Assembly: GCF_002561455.1 (NCBI RefSeq)
Contig: NZ_NTUP01000012.1
Location: forward strand, 137,200-201,199
Direction of reading: 5' to 3'
Origin: Bacillus sp. AFS015802
GTDB lineage: Bacteria; Bacillota; Bacilli; Bacillales; Bacillaceae_B
DNA length: 64,000 nt
A program made the position numbers and the translations under genes. Shown here one piece after another: positions 49,212 through 64,000 of this stretch. Under the pieces are notes generated by a model. That model was not told where the DNA came from, searched no databases, and was given only the letters and a program-made list of their open reading frames with translations. Numbering within the stretch: the stretch's first letter is position 1; each line of letters starts with the position of its first letter.

Positions 49212-49766
49212 ATGACAAGTATGATTGGTGAACTGATGACCTTGATGTTGATGGCATTTGCTCTTGGGATGGATGCCTTTTCGATCGGGATTGGGATGGG
49301 GATGTTTCAGCTGAGATTAAAGCAGGTCTTTTATATAGGGTTGGTTGTCGGGATCTTCCATGTGTGGATGCCGCTCCTCGGGATGATCACGGGGAAATTC
49401 TTATCGGAAACGTTCGGATCCTTTGCGGCATACGCGGGTGGTGTCCTATTGATCGTGCTTGGCATCCAGATGTTCATGTCGAGCTTTAAGGAAGAAGACA
49501 CGACACTCATTTCACCAGTGGGATTCGGATTGATCCTCTTTGCGTTGAGTGTGAGTCTGGACAGCTTTTCAGTCGGGTTGACTCTCGGGATTTTTGGCGC
49601 CCGTACGGCTGCAGCCCTCTTCTGTTTCGGGATTGCGGCGACCGTTTTGACATGGGCGGGGTTACTGATCGGCCGGAAATTCCAGGGTGTGCTCGGAACG
49701 TACAGTGAGGCCCTTGGAGGGAGTATACTATTTGCATTCGGGATCAAGCTGCTGCTGCCGATATGA
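49212..49766 (+). CDS. mntP: Manganese efflux pump MntP
   Basis: A 184-residue six-helix membrane exporter of Mn(II). The paired MntP motifs are [12 protein letters not shown] (about 20-31) and [12 protein letters not shown] (about 115-126). ATG after GGAGGGGG. No yybP-ykoY riboswitch is visible in the short leader. Confidence 0.93.
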   Translation: MTSMIGELMTLMLMAFALGMDAFSIGIGMGMFQLRLKQVFYIGLVVGIFHVWMPLLGMITGKFLSETFGSFAAYAGGVLLIVLGIQMFMSSFKEEDTTLISPVGFGLILFALSVSLDSFSVGLTLGIFGARTAAALFCFGIAATVLTWAGLLIGRKFQGVLGTYSEALGGSILFAFGIKLLLPI

Positions 49767-49778
49767 TATGACTGGTGA

Positions 49779-49808
49779 AGGTCCGTCCCTCGAGGATGGG
49801 CTTTTTTA
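49779..49808 (+). terminator. Terminator of mntP containing the 13-mer
   Basis: CCGTCC / GGATGG around CTCGA, then GCTTTTTT. The left arm includes the exact 13-mer (reverse) at 49779-49791. Confidence 0.75.
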
Positions 49809-49896
49809 ATGTGGAGCTCTTTTTGGTATTCTTAGTGAATGGACTATGGGGAGTTTGGAAAATATTTTATAATAGATTTATGAGGAGGATGACGTG

Positions 49897-50334
49897 ATGA
49901 ATATTTTGTTTGTTTGTACGGGGAATACGTGCCGGAGCCCTATGGCAGAGGCGGTTTTGAAGCATAAAGGCGCAGATAAGTTTGAGGTCAAGTCTGCCGG
50001 CGTTTTTGCCATGGACGGAAGTGATGCTTCATTTCAGACTAAAGAAGTGCTGAAAGAGAACGATATAATACATAGACACCAATCGAGTTCGCTGTCAAAG
50101 GAGAACCTGGATTGGGCTTCCTATATTTTTACGATGACATCGAATCATAAGCGGGCGATCGTGGATCAGTACCCACATGCGGCGGATAAAATTTTCACCT
50201 TGAAGGAGTTCGTCCTTGAAGATCCCGCTGACACCGATGTGTCGGACCCTTATGGGGGAAGTGTGGACATCTATAGACATACATACAGAGAGTTGGATTC
50301 ATTGATTGAGGAATTAATCAAAAAGCTTGGCTAA
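49897..50334 (+). CDS. ywlE: Protein arginine phosphatase YwlE
   Basis: A 145-residue member of the low-molecular-weight phosphatase fold. The P-loop is CTGNTCRS with Cys7 and Arg13; Thr11, which selects phospho-arginine in YwlE, is kept. The general acid Asp is in [10 protein letters not shown]. It reverses McsB arginine phosphorylation. GTG 49894 is possible, but ATG 49897 after GAGGAGG is chosen. Confidence 0.93.
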   Translation: MNILFVCTGNTCRSPMAEAVLKHKGADKFEVKSAGVFAMDGSDASFQTKEVLKENDIIHRHQSSSLSKENLDWASYIFTMTSNHKRAIVDQYPHAADKIFTLKEFVLEDPADTDVSDPYGGSVDIYRHTYRELDSLIEELIKKLG

Positions 50335-50352
50335 AGACAGGGAGAGAGAAAG

Positions 50353-51636
50353 ATGGGGAAAAGCTACAAATCGGGGCTTAGAAAGAAATTGGTCTTCTTT
50401 ATCACGCTTCTGGCGCTGGTAACGTATACGACAAGTGCATTTTTTATTTATGTGATTAAACCGGCTTTTGCACCGGATATGAATGAGCTCTGGTTCACGA
50501 TCATGACGCTTGGAATGGGTGTATTCTGGTCGGCGGTCCTTGCCTTTATTGCAGCGGGATTCATTGTCAAACCGCTTCAGCGTTTGGAACAGGTTGCATT
50601 GAAAGCAGCGGAAGGGGATATCGCCATCGAAGTAGCGGTACCGAAATCCGATGATGAAATCCGATCACTGGCCCTTGCATTCAACCGGATGCTGCATAAT
50701 TTGCGGGACATGGTATCCAGTATCGACGACAATTTTAACAAAACGAACTCAAATGTGATCGAGCTGTCGAAAGCTTCGGAAATCGCGACCACACAAGCGG
50801 ATTCGATTTCAAGAACGATCAGCGAAATTTCAGCTGGTGCTGAAAGCTCAGCTGTGGCGATCCAATCCACGGCTGAATCGGTGGAGGATGTCATCCGGAT
50901 TGCACAGGAAGTCCAGAACCACTCCAAATCATCCGAGCATATGTCGAAAAACATGGTGACGGAGCTGCAGGGCAGTAAAGAAGTCATCCATTCCCTCGTG
51001 GAAGGCATCAGCCGGCTGGCAAAAGGAAATGAAGATTCACTGGACGCTGTGCGCAGACTCGAAGACAACGCGAAAAAGGTGGAGCAGATCATCCAGCTGG
51101 TAGGGGATATTGCGAACCAGACGAACCTCCTCGCTCTGAATGCTTCCATTGAAGCGGCACGTGCCGGGGAGCATGGGAAAGGATTCGCCGTCGTCGCCGA
51201 GGAAGTCCGGAAACTAGCGGACGAAAGTGGAAAAGCAGTTCAAGGCATATCGGAACTTATCAAAAACATTCAAACCGAGGTGGGGAATGTCGTAGGACAG
51301 ATCACAACCCAGGTTGACTCTGCGAACTCCGAAGCACAAAAAGGGACGCAGACGAATGAAATGATCGAAACCATGACCAAAACGATCCATGAAGTGGCGG
51401 AATCGGTCCAGACTATTTCGGTCCTCGTCGACCAGCAGATGGACAGCATCCAGCTCACTTCCCAGCAATCACAGGAAGTCGCCGCCATCGCAGAAGAAAC
51501 ATCCGCGGGGGCAGTCGAAGTATCGGCCAGCACCAAAGAACAAGCCGTCGTCATGAACGACGTGGAAAAGCTTGCCCTTAATCTGAAGGAACAAGCGGAA
51601 TCATTGAAGAGTACAATTACACGGTTTCATTTATAA
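50353..51636 (+). CDS. Methyl-accepting chemotaxis protein without a large sensor domain
   Basis: A 427-residue chemoreceptor. Two close membrane helices (about 13-33 and 45-70) leave only a ~15-residue outer loop. A HAMP domain follows ([18 protein letters not shown], about 75-125), then a long coiled-coil signalling domain with the tip [20 protein letters not shown]. It presumably signals to CheA/CheW. It is not at this position in B. subtilis; it sits 18 bp after ywlE. Confidence 0.92.
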   Translation: MGKSYKSGLRKKLVFFITLLALVTYTTSAFFIYVIKPAFAPDMNELWFTIMTLGMGVFWSAVLAFIAAGFIVKPLQRLEQVALKAAEGDIAIEVAVPKSDDEIRSLALAFNRMLHNLRDMVSSIDDNFNKTNSNVIELSKASEIATTQADSISRTISEISAGAESSAVAIQSTAESVEDVIRIAQEVQNHSKSSEHMSKNMVTELQGSKEVIHSLVEGISRLAKGNEDSLDAVRRLEDNAKKVEQIIQLVGDIANQTNLLALNASIEAARAGEHGKGFAVVAEEVRKLADESGKAVQGISELIKNIQTEVGNVVGQITTQVDSANSEAQKGTQTNEMIETMTKTIHEVAESVQTISVLVDQQMDSIQLTSQQSQEVAAIAEETSAGAVEVSASTKEQAVVMNDVEKLALNLKEQAESLKSTITRFHL

Positions 51637-51640
51637 AAAT

Positions 51641-51676
51641 AAACGGGTAGGAGGGACGGACCTCATACCCGTTTTT
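51641..51676 (+). terminator. Terminator of the chemoreceptor gene, 13-mer in the loop
   Basis: AACGGGTA / TACCCGTTTTTT; the loop is the exact 13-mer at 51651-51663. Confidence 0.85.
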
Positions 51677-51753
51677 TCATGCTGAAAAGCTTTATATAAT
51701 GAAGAGGATGTGGCAAAATAAGACGTATCAAAGGTTATGGGGAGTGGGAGAAT

Positions 51754-52197
51754 ATGAAAATCGCAATCGCATCCGATCACGGTGGAGTGAATATTAGAGA
51801 AGAAATCAAGTCATTAATGGAAGAGATGGGACTTGAATATGAGGATTTCGGCTGTGAATGTGGGACATCCGTCGACTATCCGGACTATGCCGTACCCGTT
51901 GCCGAAAAAGTGGCAAGCGGTGAATTTGACCGGGGCATCCTCATTTGTGGAACGGGAATCGGCATGAGTATCTCTGCCAATAAAGTAAAAGGGATCCGCT
52001 GCGCCCTTGTACATGATGTATTCAGTGCGAAAGCCACACGTGAACATAATGACAGCAACATGCTGGCCATGGGTGAGCGCGTGATTGGTCCGGGACTTGC
52101 CCGTGAAATCGCCAAAACGTGGCTCGGTACGGATTTCGAAGGCGGCCGCCACGCGAACCGGGTAGGAAAGATCACGGCTTACGAAGACAAACAATAA
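51754..52197 (+). CDS. rpiB: Ribose-5-phosphate isomerase B
   Basis: A 147-residue RpiB/LacAB family isomerase. It begins KIAIASDHGGVNIREE; Cys in the CGTGIGMSISANK loop (about 67-79) is the catalytic base, and HNDSNMLAMGERV closes the active site. ATG after GGGGAGTGGGAG. ywlG follows 12 bp later. Confidence 0.95.
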   Translation: MKIAIASDHGGVNIREEIKSLMEEMGLEYEDFGCECGTSVDYPDYAVPVAEKVASGEFDRGILICGTGIGMSISANKVKGIRCALVHDVFSAKATREHNDSNMLAMGERVIGPGLAREIAKTWLGTDFEGGRHANRVGKITAYEDKQ

Positions 52198-52209
52198 GGA
52201 GTGGGTTTC

Positions 52210-52752
52210 ATGGAAATCGCTCAATTAAAAGAAGAACTGCAGACGATCCTGAGGGATTTCAGCGATCAGGTTCCGTTGAAAAAAGGACAAGTATTCGTGG
52301 TGGGCTGCTCGACCTCTGAAGTGATGGGAGAGCGGATCGGCACGTCGGGAACCATTGAAGTGGCGGAAATGATTTTTGACGAATTAAAAGGCTGGGCAGA
52401 TTCGGTCGGTGTATCCCTGGCATTTCAATGCTGCGAACATTTAAACCGTGCGCTGGTCCTTGAAAGGGAAGTGGCGGAAAGGAAGGGGCTCGATGAAGTC
52501 ACCGTCGTCCCCGTCCGAAAAGCCGGAGGAGCCATGGCAACACAGGCCTATCATTCCTTCACGGATCCCGTCATGGTCGAGCACATCAAAGCCGACGCCG
52601 GCATCGACATCGGCGACACCTTCATAGGCATGCATCTGAAACACGTGGCCGTCCCGATCCGGGTATCACAAAAAAGTCTTGGCGAAGCTCACGTCACCCT
52701 CGCCAAAACCAGACCAAAACTCATCGGCGGAACCAGAGCCGTCTACGAATAA
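52210..52752 (+). CDS. ywlG: UPF0340 protein YwlG
   Basis: A 180-residue protein of the YwlG (DUF436) family: [44 protein letters not shown]. Conserved Cys pairs may be functional; the role is unknown. ATG 52210 follows AAGGAGTG at 8 nt; GTG 52201 is less likely. Confidence 0.88.
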   Translation: MEIAQLKEELQTILRDFSDQVPLKKGQVFVVGCSTSEVMGERIGTSGTIEVAEMIFDELKGWADSVGVSLAFQCCEHLNRALVLEREVAERKGLDEVTVVPVRKAGGAMATQAYHSFTDPVMVEHIKADAGIDIGDTFIGMHLKHVAVPIRVSQKSLGEAHVTLAKTRPKLIGGTRAVYE

Positions 52753-52766
52753 CCACCATATAAATG

Positions 52767-52800
52767 AAGGTCCGTTTCTCTTTGAGGGACGGACCTTTAT
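52767..52800 (+). terminator. Terminator of rpiB-ywlG made of two 13-mers
   Basis: AAGGTCCGT / ACGGACCTT plus CTC/GAG, tail TATTT. The right arm is an exact 13-mer (52784-52796), the left a degenerate one. Confidence 0.8.
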
Positions 52801-53014
52801 TTGGGTTTTACCTTAAAACAGGGTGTAAAATCCGAACTATTATGGGAGACAAGGGGAGGATGATGGTGTTCAAATAAAGGATCGTGAAGAAGCGGGTGAT
52901 GAGGGATGGGGTGAAAAAGGCGCTTGGAAATTCTTTAGATGGAAGATGATTGTCATAAAGCGACTTAAATGGGGATGGTGAAGGTGTAAGATGATTTGTG
53001 AACAGTGTCACATG

Positions 53015-53027
53015 AGGTCCGTCCCTC
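53015..53027 (-). repeat. GAGGGACGGACCT motif
   Basis: Exact reverse copy in the 363-bp gap before glyA. That gap otherwise shows only weak promoter-like hexamers and a GAACGTT stretch near 53044 vaguely like a PurR half-site. Confidence 0.88.
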
Positions 53028-53163
53028 CAAGTGGTTGCTAAACACGAACGTTACGTTTTGACTATAGGTTTTTATTTCGCCTTTTGGGGAATCGTGTTAG
53101 AATGGGATTGAATGAATCAATGGGGCGCCGTAAGTTGGGCCTATGAATTAAAGGGGGATATGT

Positions 53164-54405
53164 ATGAGTAAGATTGCCAAGCAAGATCCGGAAATTTATG
53201 CAGCGATTCAAGATGAATTAGAGCGTCAACGAACAAAGATCGAATTAATTGCATCTGAAAACTTTGTCAGTGAAGCCGTTATGGAAGCACAAGGCTCCGT
53301 TTTGACAAATAAGTATGCAGAGGGGTACCCAGGTCGTCGCTATTATGGTGGCTGTGAGCATGTGGACGTTGCAGAAAATCTGGCCCGCGACCGTGCGAAA
53401 GAACTGTTTGGAGCGGAACACGTAAACGTTCAGCCCCACTCGGGAGCACAGGCCAATATGGCAGTCTACTTCACCATCCTTGAACAGGGCGACACGGTTC
53501 TTGGAATGAACTTATCTCATGGGGGACATCTGACTCACGGAAGTGCGGTCAACTTCAGCGGTATTCAATATAATTTCGTAGAGTACGGTGTAGATGAAGA
53601 AAAGCACCTGATCAATTACGAAGATGTTAGACAAAAAGCGTTAGAGCACAAGCCTAAGCTGATCGTAGCGGGAGCAAGTGCGTATCCAAGAGCGATCGAT
53701 TTCGCGAAATTCCGTGAGATTGCTGACGAAGTGGGAGCATACCTGATGGTGGATATGGCTCACATCGCTGGTCTGGTAGCGGCTGGTCTCCACCAGAACC
53801 CGGTTCCGTATGCAGACTTCGTGACGACAACCACTCACAAAACATTACGCGGACCACGCGGCGGTATGATCCTTTGTAAAGAAGAGTTTGCGAAGAAGAT
53901 AGACAAGTCTATTTTCCCTGGCATCCAGGGCGGACCGCTTATGCACGTGATTTCTGCTAAAGCCGTGGCTTTCGGTGAAGCACTGCAGGATTCTTTCAAG
54001 GATTACGCACAGAACATCATCGACAACGCAAAACGCTTAGGAGAAGGTCTTGTGAAGGAAGGAATCGATCTAGTATCAGGCGGTTCTGATAACCACCTGT
54101 TATTGATCGACACTCGTTCACTGGGATTGACTGGTAAAGTGGCGGAAAAAGTCCTTGATGAAATCGGGATCACAGTTAATAAAAATACGATTCCATTCGA
54201 TCCGGAAAGCCCATTCGTTACAAGTGGTGTCCGTATCGGAACAGCTGCTGTAACTTCTAGAGGATTCGGTCTTGAAGACATGGACGAAATTGCTTCCATC
54301 ATGGCGTTGACTCTTAAGAACCATGAAGATGAAGCGAAATTGGAAGAAGCACGCAAGCGTGTGTTGGATCTAACAAGCAAATTTGAATTATATCCTGAAA
54401 GATAA
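53164..54405 (+). CDS. glyA: Serine hydroxymethyltransferase
   Basis: A 413-residue PLP enzyme converting serine to glycine and methylene-tetrahydrofolate. The PLP Lys226 is in [27 protein letters not shown] holds the PLP Asp. ATG after AAAGGGGG. Monocistronic, with its own terminator. Confidence 0.97.
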   Translation: MSKIAKQDPEIYAAIQDELERQRTKIELIASENFVSEAVMEAQGSVLTNKYAEGYPGRRYYGGCEHVDVAENLARDRAKELFGAEHVNVQPHSGAQANMAVYFTILEQGDTVLGMNLSHGGHLTHGSAVNFSGIQYNFVEYGVDEEKHLINYEDVRQKALEHKPKLIVAGASAYPRAIDFAKFREIADEVGAYLMVDMAHIAGLVAAGLHQNPVPYADFVTTTTHKTLRGPRGGMILCKEEFAKKIDKSIFPGIQGGPLMHVISAKAVAFGEALQDSFKDYAQNIIDNAKRLGEGLVKEGIDLVSGGSDNHLLLIDTRSLGLTGKVAEKVLDEIGITVNKNTIPFDPESPFVTSGVRIGTAAVTSRGFGLEDMDEIASIMALTLKNHEDEAKLEEARKRVLDLTSKFELYPER

Positions 54406-54412
54406 TAGATGA

Positions 54413-54460
54413 TGACCTCTTCATTAGGGACGGATGTTCCTGGTGGGGAGGTTTTTTTTG
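54413..54460 (+). terminator. Terminator of glyA
   Basis: GACCTC..GAGGT outer stem with eight Ts. The loop contains a degenerate AGGGACGGA. Confidence 0.72.
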
Positions 54461-54499
54461 TAGGAGGTTGCAATGGATGTTTACCATAATTTGTTAAAT

Positions 54500-54609
54500 G
54501 GCGCAAAAACATAGTAAAATGACGCAATTAACGAAAAAACGACGCAATAAATTTTAAAATGACGCAATCACAAGCGAAAATGACGCAATAATCATGAAAA
54601 CGACGCAAT
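54500..54609. repeat. AAAATGACGCAAT iterons, six units
   Basis: The octamer GACGCAAT starts at 54521, 54541, 54561, 54582 and 54602, with a degenerate unit (GGCGCAAA) at 54500: a steady 20-21 bp period. It is the reverse complement of the array at 43201. Confidence 0.9.
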
Positions 54610-54735
54610 CACCTCCGTCCCAAGCATCCTGAACTTCACTTTCCCAATCAAAACAAACAAATACCTCATCGCCCTGATCGATCCCAACTCCAATTTTCTC
54701 AATTCTAACGATTCCATTACACTTCCCAACTCATG

Positions 54736-54764
54736 TTGCTCTTAATATGTCTTTTATGTACAAT
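54736..54764 (+). promoter_or_regulatory. upp: Candidate upp promoter
   Basis: TTGCTC (54736-54741), 17 nt, TACAAT (54759-54764). Confidence 0.6.
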
Positions 54765-54831
54765 AGTCTGAGGTGTAAATGAAGTGGACAAACCATTTTT
54801 ACATAAAACTGAATTTAAAGGAGAGAGTCGA

Positions 54832-55461
54832 ATGGGCAAAGTATATGTATTTGATCATCCGTTGATTCAACACAAATTAACGTTTATCCGTGATAAAGAA
54901 ACTGGTACCAAGGAATTCCGTGAGCTGGTAGATGAGGTTGCTACACTCATGGCCTTTGAAATCACACGTGATCTGCCACTGGAGGATATCGATGTAGAAA
55001 CGCCGGTAAGCAAAGCGAAAGCGAAAACCCTTGCAGGTAAAAAATTAGGGATTGTTCCTATTTTACGTGCCGGTCTTGGGATGGTCGATGGAATCCTTAA
55101 ATTGATCCCGGCTGCAAAAGTGGGACACGTTGGGTTATACCGTGACCCTGAGACTCTTAAACCGATTGAATATTACGTGAAGCTTCCAAGCGATGTTGAA
55201 GAGCGCGACTTCATCCTGGTCGATCCGATGCTTGCAACGGGCGGATCTGCTGTTGAAGCGATCAACTCATTGAAAAAGCGCGGTGCCGTGAGCATTAAGT
55301 TCATGTGCTTAGTTGCTTGTCCTGAAGGAGTGGACGCGATTAAGGAAGCGCACCCTGACGTTGACATCTTCATCGCTGCTCTTGATGAAAAGCTGAATGA
55401 AAAAGGCTACATCGTTCCTGGTTTAGGGGACGCGGGAGACCGTTTGTACGGAACGAAATAA
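54832..55461 (+). CDS. upp: Uracil phosphoribosyltransferase
   Basis: A 209-residue enzyme converting uracil and PRPP to UMP. It has the PRPP loop [13 protein letters not shown] (about 130-142) and the C-terminal uracil motif. The ORF is open to 54784, but ATG 54832 after AAAGGAGAG matches the family start [15 protein letters not shown]. It is 18 bp before mnaA and likely cotranscribed with it. Confidence 0.97.
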   Translation: MGKVYVFDHPLIQHKLTFIRDKETGTKEFRELVDEVATLMAFEITRDLPLEDIDVETPVSKAKAKTLAGKKLGIVPILRAGLGMVDGILKLIPAAKVGHVGLYRDPETLKPIEYYVKLPSDVEERDFILVDPMLATGGSAVEAINSLKKRGAVSIKFMCLVACPEGVDAIKEAHPDVDIFIAALDEKLNEKGYIVPGLGDAGDRLYGTK

Positions 55462-55479
55462 GAAAGGCAGGGCGAAAAA

Positions 55480-56631
55480 ATGACGAATCCAATCAAGGTA
55501 ATGACGATTTTCGGTACAAGACCGGAAGCCATTAAAATGGCTCCGCTCGTTCTGGAATTAAAGAAGTATCCAGAAAGCTTTGAAACGATTGTGACAGTTA
55601 CAGCTCAGCACCGTGAAATGCTGGATCAGGTGTTGAATATTTTTGATATCACGCCTGACTATGACCTGAACATCATGAAAGATCGCCAAACACTAATCGA
55701 CGTGACAACGCGTGGTTTGGAAGGTCTTGATAAAATAATGAAAGAAGCCAAGCCCGATATTGTCCTTGTTCATGGTGATACAACGACAACATTTGTTGCG
55801 AGTCTGGCAGCATTTTATAACCAGATTTCGGTTGGACATGTGGAAGCCGGCCTTAGAACGTGGAATAAATATTCACCTTTCCCAGAGGAAATGAATCGTC
55901 AGCTGACAGGTGTCATGGCGGATCTTCATTTTGCTCCTACGGAAAAATCATCCCAGAATCTTCTGAATGAAAACAAAAAAGAAGAGGGTATTTTCATTAC
56001 GGGTAATACAGCAATCGATGCGTTAAATACGACTGTAAAAGACGAGTACCATCATGAGGTATTGGATAAGCTTGGAGACGACCGTTTAGTCCTTTTGACG
56101 GCTCACCGTCGTGAAAATCTTGGTCAACCTATGAGAAATATGTTCAAGGCAATCAAACGGTTGGTGGAAGAGCAAGATGATATCCAGGTTGTCTATCCGG
56201 TTCATTTGAACCCAGCCGTTCGTGAAGTGGCGGATGAAGTACTGGGCGATGACAAGCGCATTCATTTGATTGAACCGCTCGATGTAATCGATTTCCATAA
56301 CTTCGCATCCCGCTCACACCTGATTCTGACGGATTCAGGCGGCGTCCAGGAAGAAGCACCTTCACTGGGTGTTCCTGTCTTGGTCCTTCGTGACACAACC
56401 GAGCGTCCGGAAGGGATTGAAGCAGGGACATTGAAGCTTGCAGGAAACGAAGAAGAAAACATCTACAAGCTTGCGAAAGAACTTCTGACAGATCCGGAAG
56501 CACACGGCAAAATGTCCAAAGCGACAAATCCATACGGAGATGGACAGGCGTCCTACCGAATCACCCAAGCGATCCGCTACCATTTCGGTCATCTGGATGA
56601 GCGTCCAAAATCCTTCGATCCAAATGAATAA
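55480..56631 (+). CDS. mnaA: UDP-N-acetylglucosamine 2-epimerase
   Basis: A 383-residue non-hydrolysing epimerase making UDP-ManNAc for teichoic acid linkage units. FGTRPEAIKMAPL (about 11-23), VHGDTTTTF, GHVEAGLRTWN and SGGVQEEAPSLG mark the GT-B-fold active site. ATG after AAAGGCAGGG. Confidence 0.96.
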   Translation: MTNPIKVMTIFGTRPEAIKMAPLVLELKKYPESFETIVTVTAQHREMLDQVLNIFDITPDYDLNIMKDRQTLIDVTTRGLEGLDKIMKEAKPDIVLVHGDTTTTFVASLAAFYNQISVGHVEAGLRTWNKYSPFPEEMNRQLTGVMADLHFAPTEKSSQNLLNENKKEEGIFITGNTAIDALNTTVKDEYHHEVLDKLGDDRLVLLTAHRRENLGQPMRNMFKAIKRLVEEQDDIQVVYPVHLNPAVREVADEVLGDDKRIHLIEPLDVIDFHNFASRSHLILTDSGGVQEEAPSLGVPVLVLRDTTERPEGIEAGTLKLAGNEEENIYKLAKELLTDPEAHGKMSKATNPYGDGQASYRITQAIRYHFGHLDERPKSFDPNE

Positions 56632-56639
56632 AATAGTGT

Positions 56640-56690
56640 ATAGGTCCGTCCCTCTTAGAAATTACTGAGAGGGACGGACCTTTGTTTTTA
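56640..56690 (+). terminator. Terminator of upp-mnaA made of two perfect 13-mers
   Basis: AGGTCCGTCCCTCT (56642-56655) and AGAGGGACGGACCT (56668-56681) form a 14-bp perfect stem, tail TTGTTTTT. Confidence 0.9.
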
Positions 56691-56840
56691 AAAACGCTAG
56701 CATTTTGAAATCAGTTGGAAGTATTTACATTAAATTCAAGGGTTACTGAGTAAGGGAATCTTCTATATAATGGAGGGGCATGTGAAGTGGGGAATCTATG
56801 AATTTGTTAATAAATGATATGCTTACGATCCAATCCAGCC

Positions 56841-57104
56841 CACCTACGCTTTTCGAGGTGTCCAGCTCCGGCGGGTAGTCCCTCGAGGTCACAACTGAAA
56901 AATCCCAAAAGGCAAAAAGCGCCTTTAGGGATTTCCCAGTTGTGCTTGTCGGGCCTGCCCAACCCGCCTACGCTTTTCGAGGTGTCCAGCTCCGGGGGCT
57001 TGGGGCTCGAGGTCATAAGTCAAGCCGACCAAAAAGGCAAAGAACGCCTTTCCGGTTCATTCATCTTATGCTTGTCGCCTCTGACCAACCCGCCTACACT
57101 TTTC
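56841..57104. repeat. Repeat A, copies 2 and 3 in tandem
   Basis: Copies at 56855-56978 and 56979-57104, with the tail of another unit before them. Stem of copy 2: CACAACTG/CAGTTGTG plus AAATCCC/GGGATTT; copy 3: CATAAG/CTTATG plus AAGGC/GCCTT. The outer stem in copy 2 is GGCGGG/CCCGCC where copy 1 has GGCGGC/GCCGCC. They lie between mnaA and the atp promoter; nothing else fills 56691-57176. Confidence 0.87.
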
Positions 57105-57176
57105 TACTAATTGTGTTGAAAATGTGAACAAAATAGAAACACGTGGATAGGTTGTGAACTTTTTAACTTGAACGCA

Positions 57177-57205
57177 TTGACATAGATTAAGCCCTATTGT
57201 ATGCT
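57177..57205 (+). promoter_or_regulatory. atpZ: Promoter of the ATP synthase operon
   Basis: TTGACA (57177-57182), 17 nt, TATGCT (57200-57205). Confidence 0.7.
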
Positions 57206-57324
57206 TACAAAGGATGTAAAATGATAAGGTTTTCACAACGGAAAAAGCCTTATGCAAACGGTTTTGCATCATGTCTGAAATGCTTGCCTCGTGTTCAAAT
57301 TTCGTTTGAATGGGATGGGTTTAA

Positions 57325-57546
57325 ATGGGTCAAAAAAACGAAAGCCCATATAAAGCGATGGCGATTTATTCGGCCATTTTGGCCCAGCTTGTCGGGTCTA
57401 TCTTAGTCGGGATTTTCCTGGGGAGATGGATTGATCAGCAGGTTGATTCAGCACCACTCTTTTTAATCATCGGATTATTCCTCGGTCTCGCCGCAGGAAT
57501 CTATGCGATGCTTCGAACAGTACGACATTTCTTCTTAGGAGAATAA
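57325..57546 (+). CDS. atpZ: AtpZ/ATPase_gene1 family small membrane protein
   Basis: A 73-residue protein with two helices (about 12-33 and 44-65) around a short WIDQQVDSAP loop: the AtpZ pattern seen at the head of Bacillus atp operons, where AtpZ and AtpI aid Mg/Ca supply and c-ring assembly. ATG after GGGATGGG, a weak site. It is followed 6 bp later by atpI. Confidence 0.82.
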   Translation: MGQKNESPYKAMAIYSAILAQLVGSILVGIFLGRWIDQQVDSAPLFLIIGLFLGLAAGIYAMLRTVRHFFLGE

Positions 57547-57552
57547 TAAGAT

Positions 57553-57927
57553 ATGCCGGAACTCCATCAAATGTTTAATAGACAGCGGAAATACATAATG
57601 TACGTGCTATCTATTTACGTCCTGGGTTGGGGATTCACCACCCACAAATCAGTATTCTTAGGGTTAATTTTAGGGACTGCTTTAAGTCTTTATATGCACT
57701 GGGGCATGACCAAGCGGGTCTCGAAGTTCGGGGACGCCGTGGTAGAGGGGAAAAAAGTGAGATCGCTAGGGACCACTTCCCGAATGGCCGCAGCCGCCCT
57801 TGGAGTCATCATTGCCACACGATTTCCAGAAACATTTCATCTCCTAAGTCTTATTATTGGATTAATGACGACCTATATTGTCATTATGATAGATTATTTT
57901 TTCAGCAGCTTCAAAACTAATAAATAG
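57553..57927 (+). CDS. atpI: ATP synthase subunit I
   Basis: A 124-residue four-helix membrane protein of the AtpI (ATP_synt_I) family, thought to act as a c-ring assembly chaperone. Hydrophobic segments at about 13-30, 33-50, 74-90 and 96-116. The ribosome site AGGAG lies within the end of atpZ. Confidence 0.88.
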   Translation: MPELHQMFNRQRKYIMYVLSIYVLGWGFTTHKSVFLGLILGTALSLYMHWGMTKRVSKFGDAVVEGKKVRSLGTTSRMAAAALGVIIATRFPETFHLLSLIIGLMTTYIVIMIDYFFSSFKTNK

Positions 57928-57943
57928 CGGGGAAGAGAGGTGA

Positions 57944-58663
<720 letters not shown>

Positions 58664-58725
58664 TATATACCTGTTCATTACGGTGGACAAACATATATGT
58701 AAAAAATATTTTTCTTATACATTAA

Positions 58726-58953
<228 letters not shown>

Positions 58954-58968
58954 TAAAACGGACAGGTT

Positions 58969-59007
58969 GAATGGCGAAGTTCGTCTTGACGATTATCTTC
59001 GCCATTC
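58969..59007. other. Perfect hairpin between atpE and atpF
   Basis: GAATGGCGAAG / CTTCGCCATTC, an 11-bp perfect stem with a 17-nt loop and no T-run. Its place right after atpE suggests a 3' mRNA stabiliser or attenuator for excess c-subunit synthesis. Confidence 0.7.
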
Positions 59008-59026
59008 CTATGTACTTAAGGAATAG

Positions 59027-60153
<1,127 letters not shown>

Positions 60154-60168
60154 CTTTCGTATAAATGA

Positions 60169-61689
<1,521 letters not shown>

Positions 61690-61754
61690 GGGATTATAGG
61701 GAGAAGGTCTTCTAAAGCCCCTCCCTATATCTGACAATATGTAAAGGGTGGTGA

Positions 61755-62618
<864 letters not shown>

Positions 62619-62673
62619 AACATTAAACGGTATTAGACCGTTAATACTTCATAAAGTTTTTGTCAAAAGCTAG

Positions 62674-64000
<1,327 letters not shown>

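Noticed and set aside
52808-53011. 67-codon minus-strand ORF before glyA
   Set aside because: Pro/Ser/Leu-rich low-complexity translation; its GTG start has no usable ribosome spacing.
53040-53056. PurR box before glyA
   Set aside because: ACACGAACGTTA shares only the CGAAC core with the PurBox and no inverted partner was found.
56814-57127. Two ORFs with similar peptides (LRFSRCPAPA, RGVQLRGLG)
   Set aside because: Their similarity to each other and to frames at 4000-4200 and 45950-46150 comes from repeat A, not from protein homology.
57197-57406. 69-codon ORF overlapping the start of atpZ
   Set aside because: It runs out of frame into atpZ and has no recognisable family; an inner ATG at 57221 with AAGGATG could be a leader peptide, but support is too weak.

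Overview
This window is a stretch of Bacillaceae chromosome. The gene order matches the Bacillus subtilis ywfO to atp region almost gene for gene: ywfO-ywgA-ywhB-ywhC-ywhD-pbpG-speE-speB, then ywiB-argS, uvsE-ywjE, fadF, acdA, rpoE-pyrG-ywjG-spo0F-fba-tal-murAB-glpX-rho-rpmE-tdk-prfA-prmC-spoIIR-ywlB-ywlC-mntP-ywlE-rpiB-ywlG-glyA-upp-mnaA-atp. Sporulation genes (spo0F, spoIIR, pbpG and a YhcN/YlaJ-type lipoprotein) show an endospore former. Moderate GC, strong AGGAGG-type ribosome sites and many TTG/GTG starts fit a Bacillus-related genus outside the B. subtilis species. I cannot name the species from sequence alone.

Layout. 1-4 kb: HD hydrolase, YwgA, tautomerase, site-2 protease and YwhD. 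4-10 kb: class A penicillin-binding protein, spermidine synthase, agmatinase and an SDR-type reductase. 10-15 kb: ywiB-argS, a 59-codon XapX gene, and uvsE-ywjE on the minus strand. 15-27 kb: an acyl-CoA oxidation island (FadF, thiolase, 3-hydroxyacyl-CoA dehydrogenase, two acyl-CoA dehydrogenases, a TetR regulator and fused isobutyryl-CoA mutase IcmF) enlarged relative to B. subtilis. 27-34 kb: rpoE, pyrG with its GGGCT reiterative-transcription attenuator, and a SAM-riboswitch-controlled sugar-type ABC importer. 35-42 kb: spo0F, fbaA, tal, murAB, glpX, rho and rpmE. 42-57 kb: tdk, release-factor genes, spoIIR, a DnaA-box cluster between ywlB and ywlC, mntP, ywlE, a chemoreceptor, rpiB, ywlG, glyA, upp and mnaA. 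57-64 kb: the ATP synthase operon atpZIBEFHAGD, with atpD cut by the window end.

The genes are mostly housekeeping; the unusual material lies between them. (i) A 13-mer, GAGGGACGGACCT, occurs 15 times exactly. It usually sits at gene ends, often as terminator arms, once inside prmC, and once where it serves as a ribosome site and extends the preceding protein. (ii) Two families of structured repeats (called A and B here) have paired changes that keep their stems; one A copy is nested inside a B copy. (iii) Two copies of a ~360-bp 3'-flanking element (D) carry arrays of AGCGGAAATTTTTCCGCT-like palindromes. (iv) ATTGCGTCATTTT iterons recur at a 20-21 bp period at two loci, and two other iteron families have a ~25 bp period. 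(v) ~90-bp elements (C) are bounded by GTCAGGCACCC / GGGTGCCAGAC. I see no tRNA, rRNA, CRISPR array, intact insertion sequence or prophage gene.
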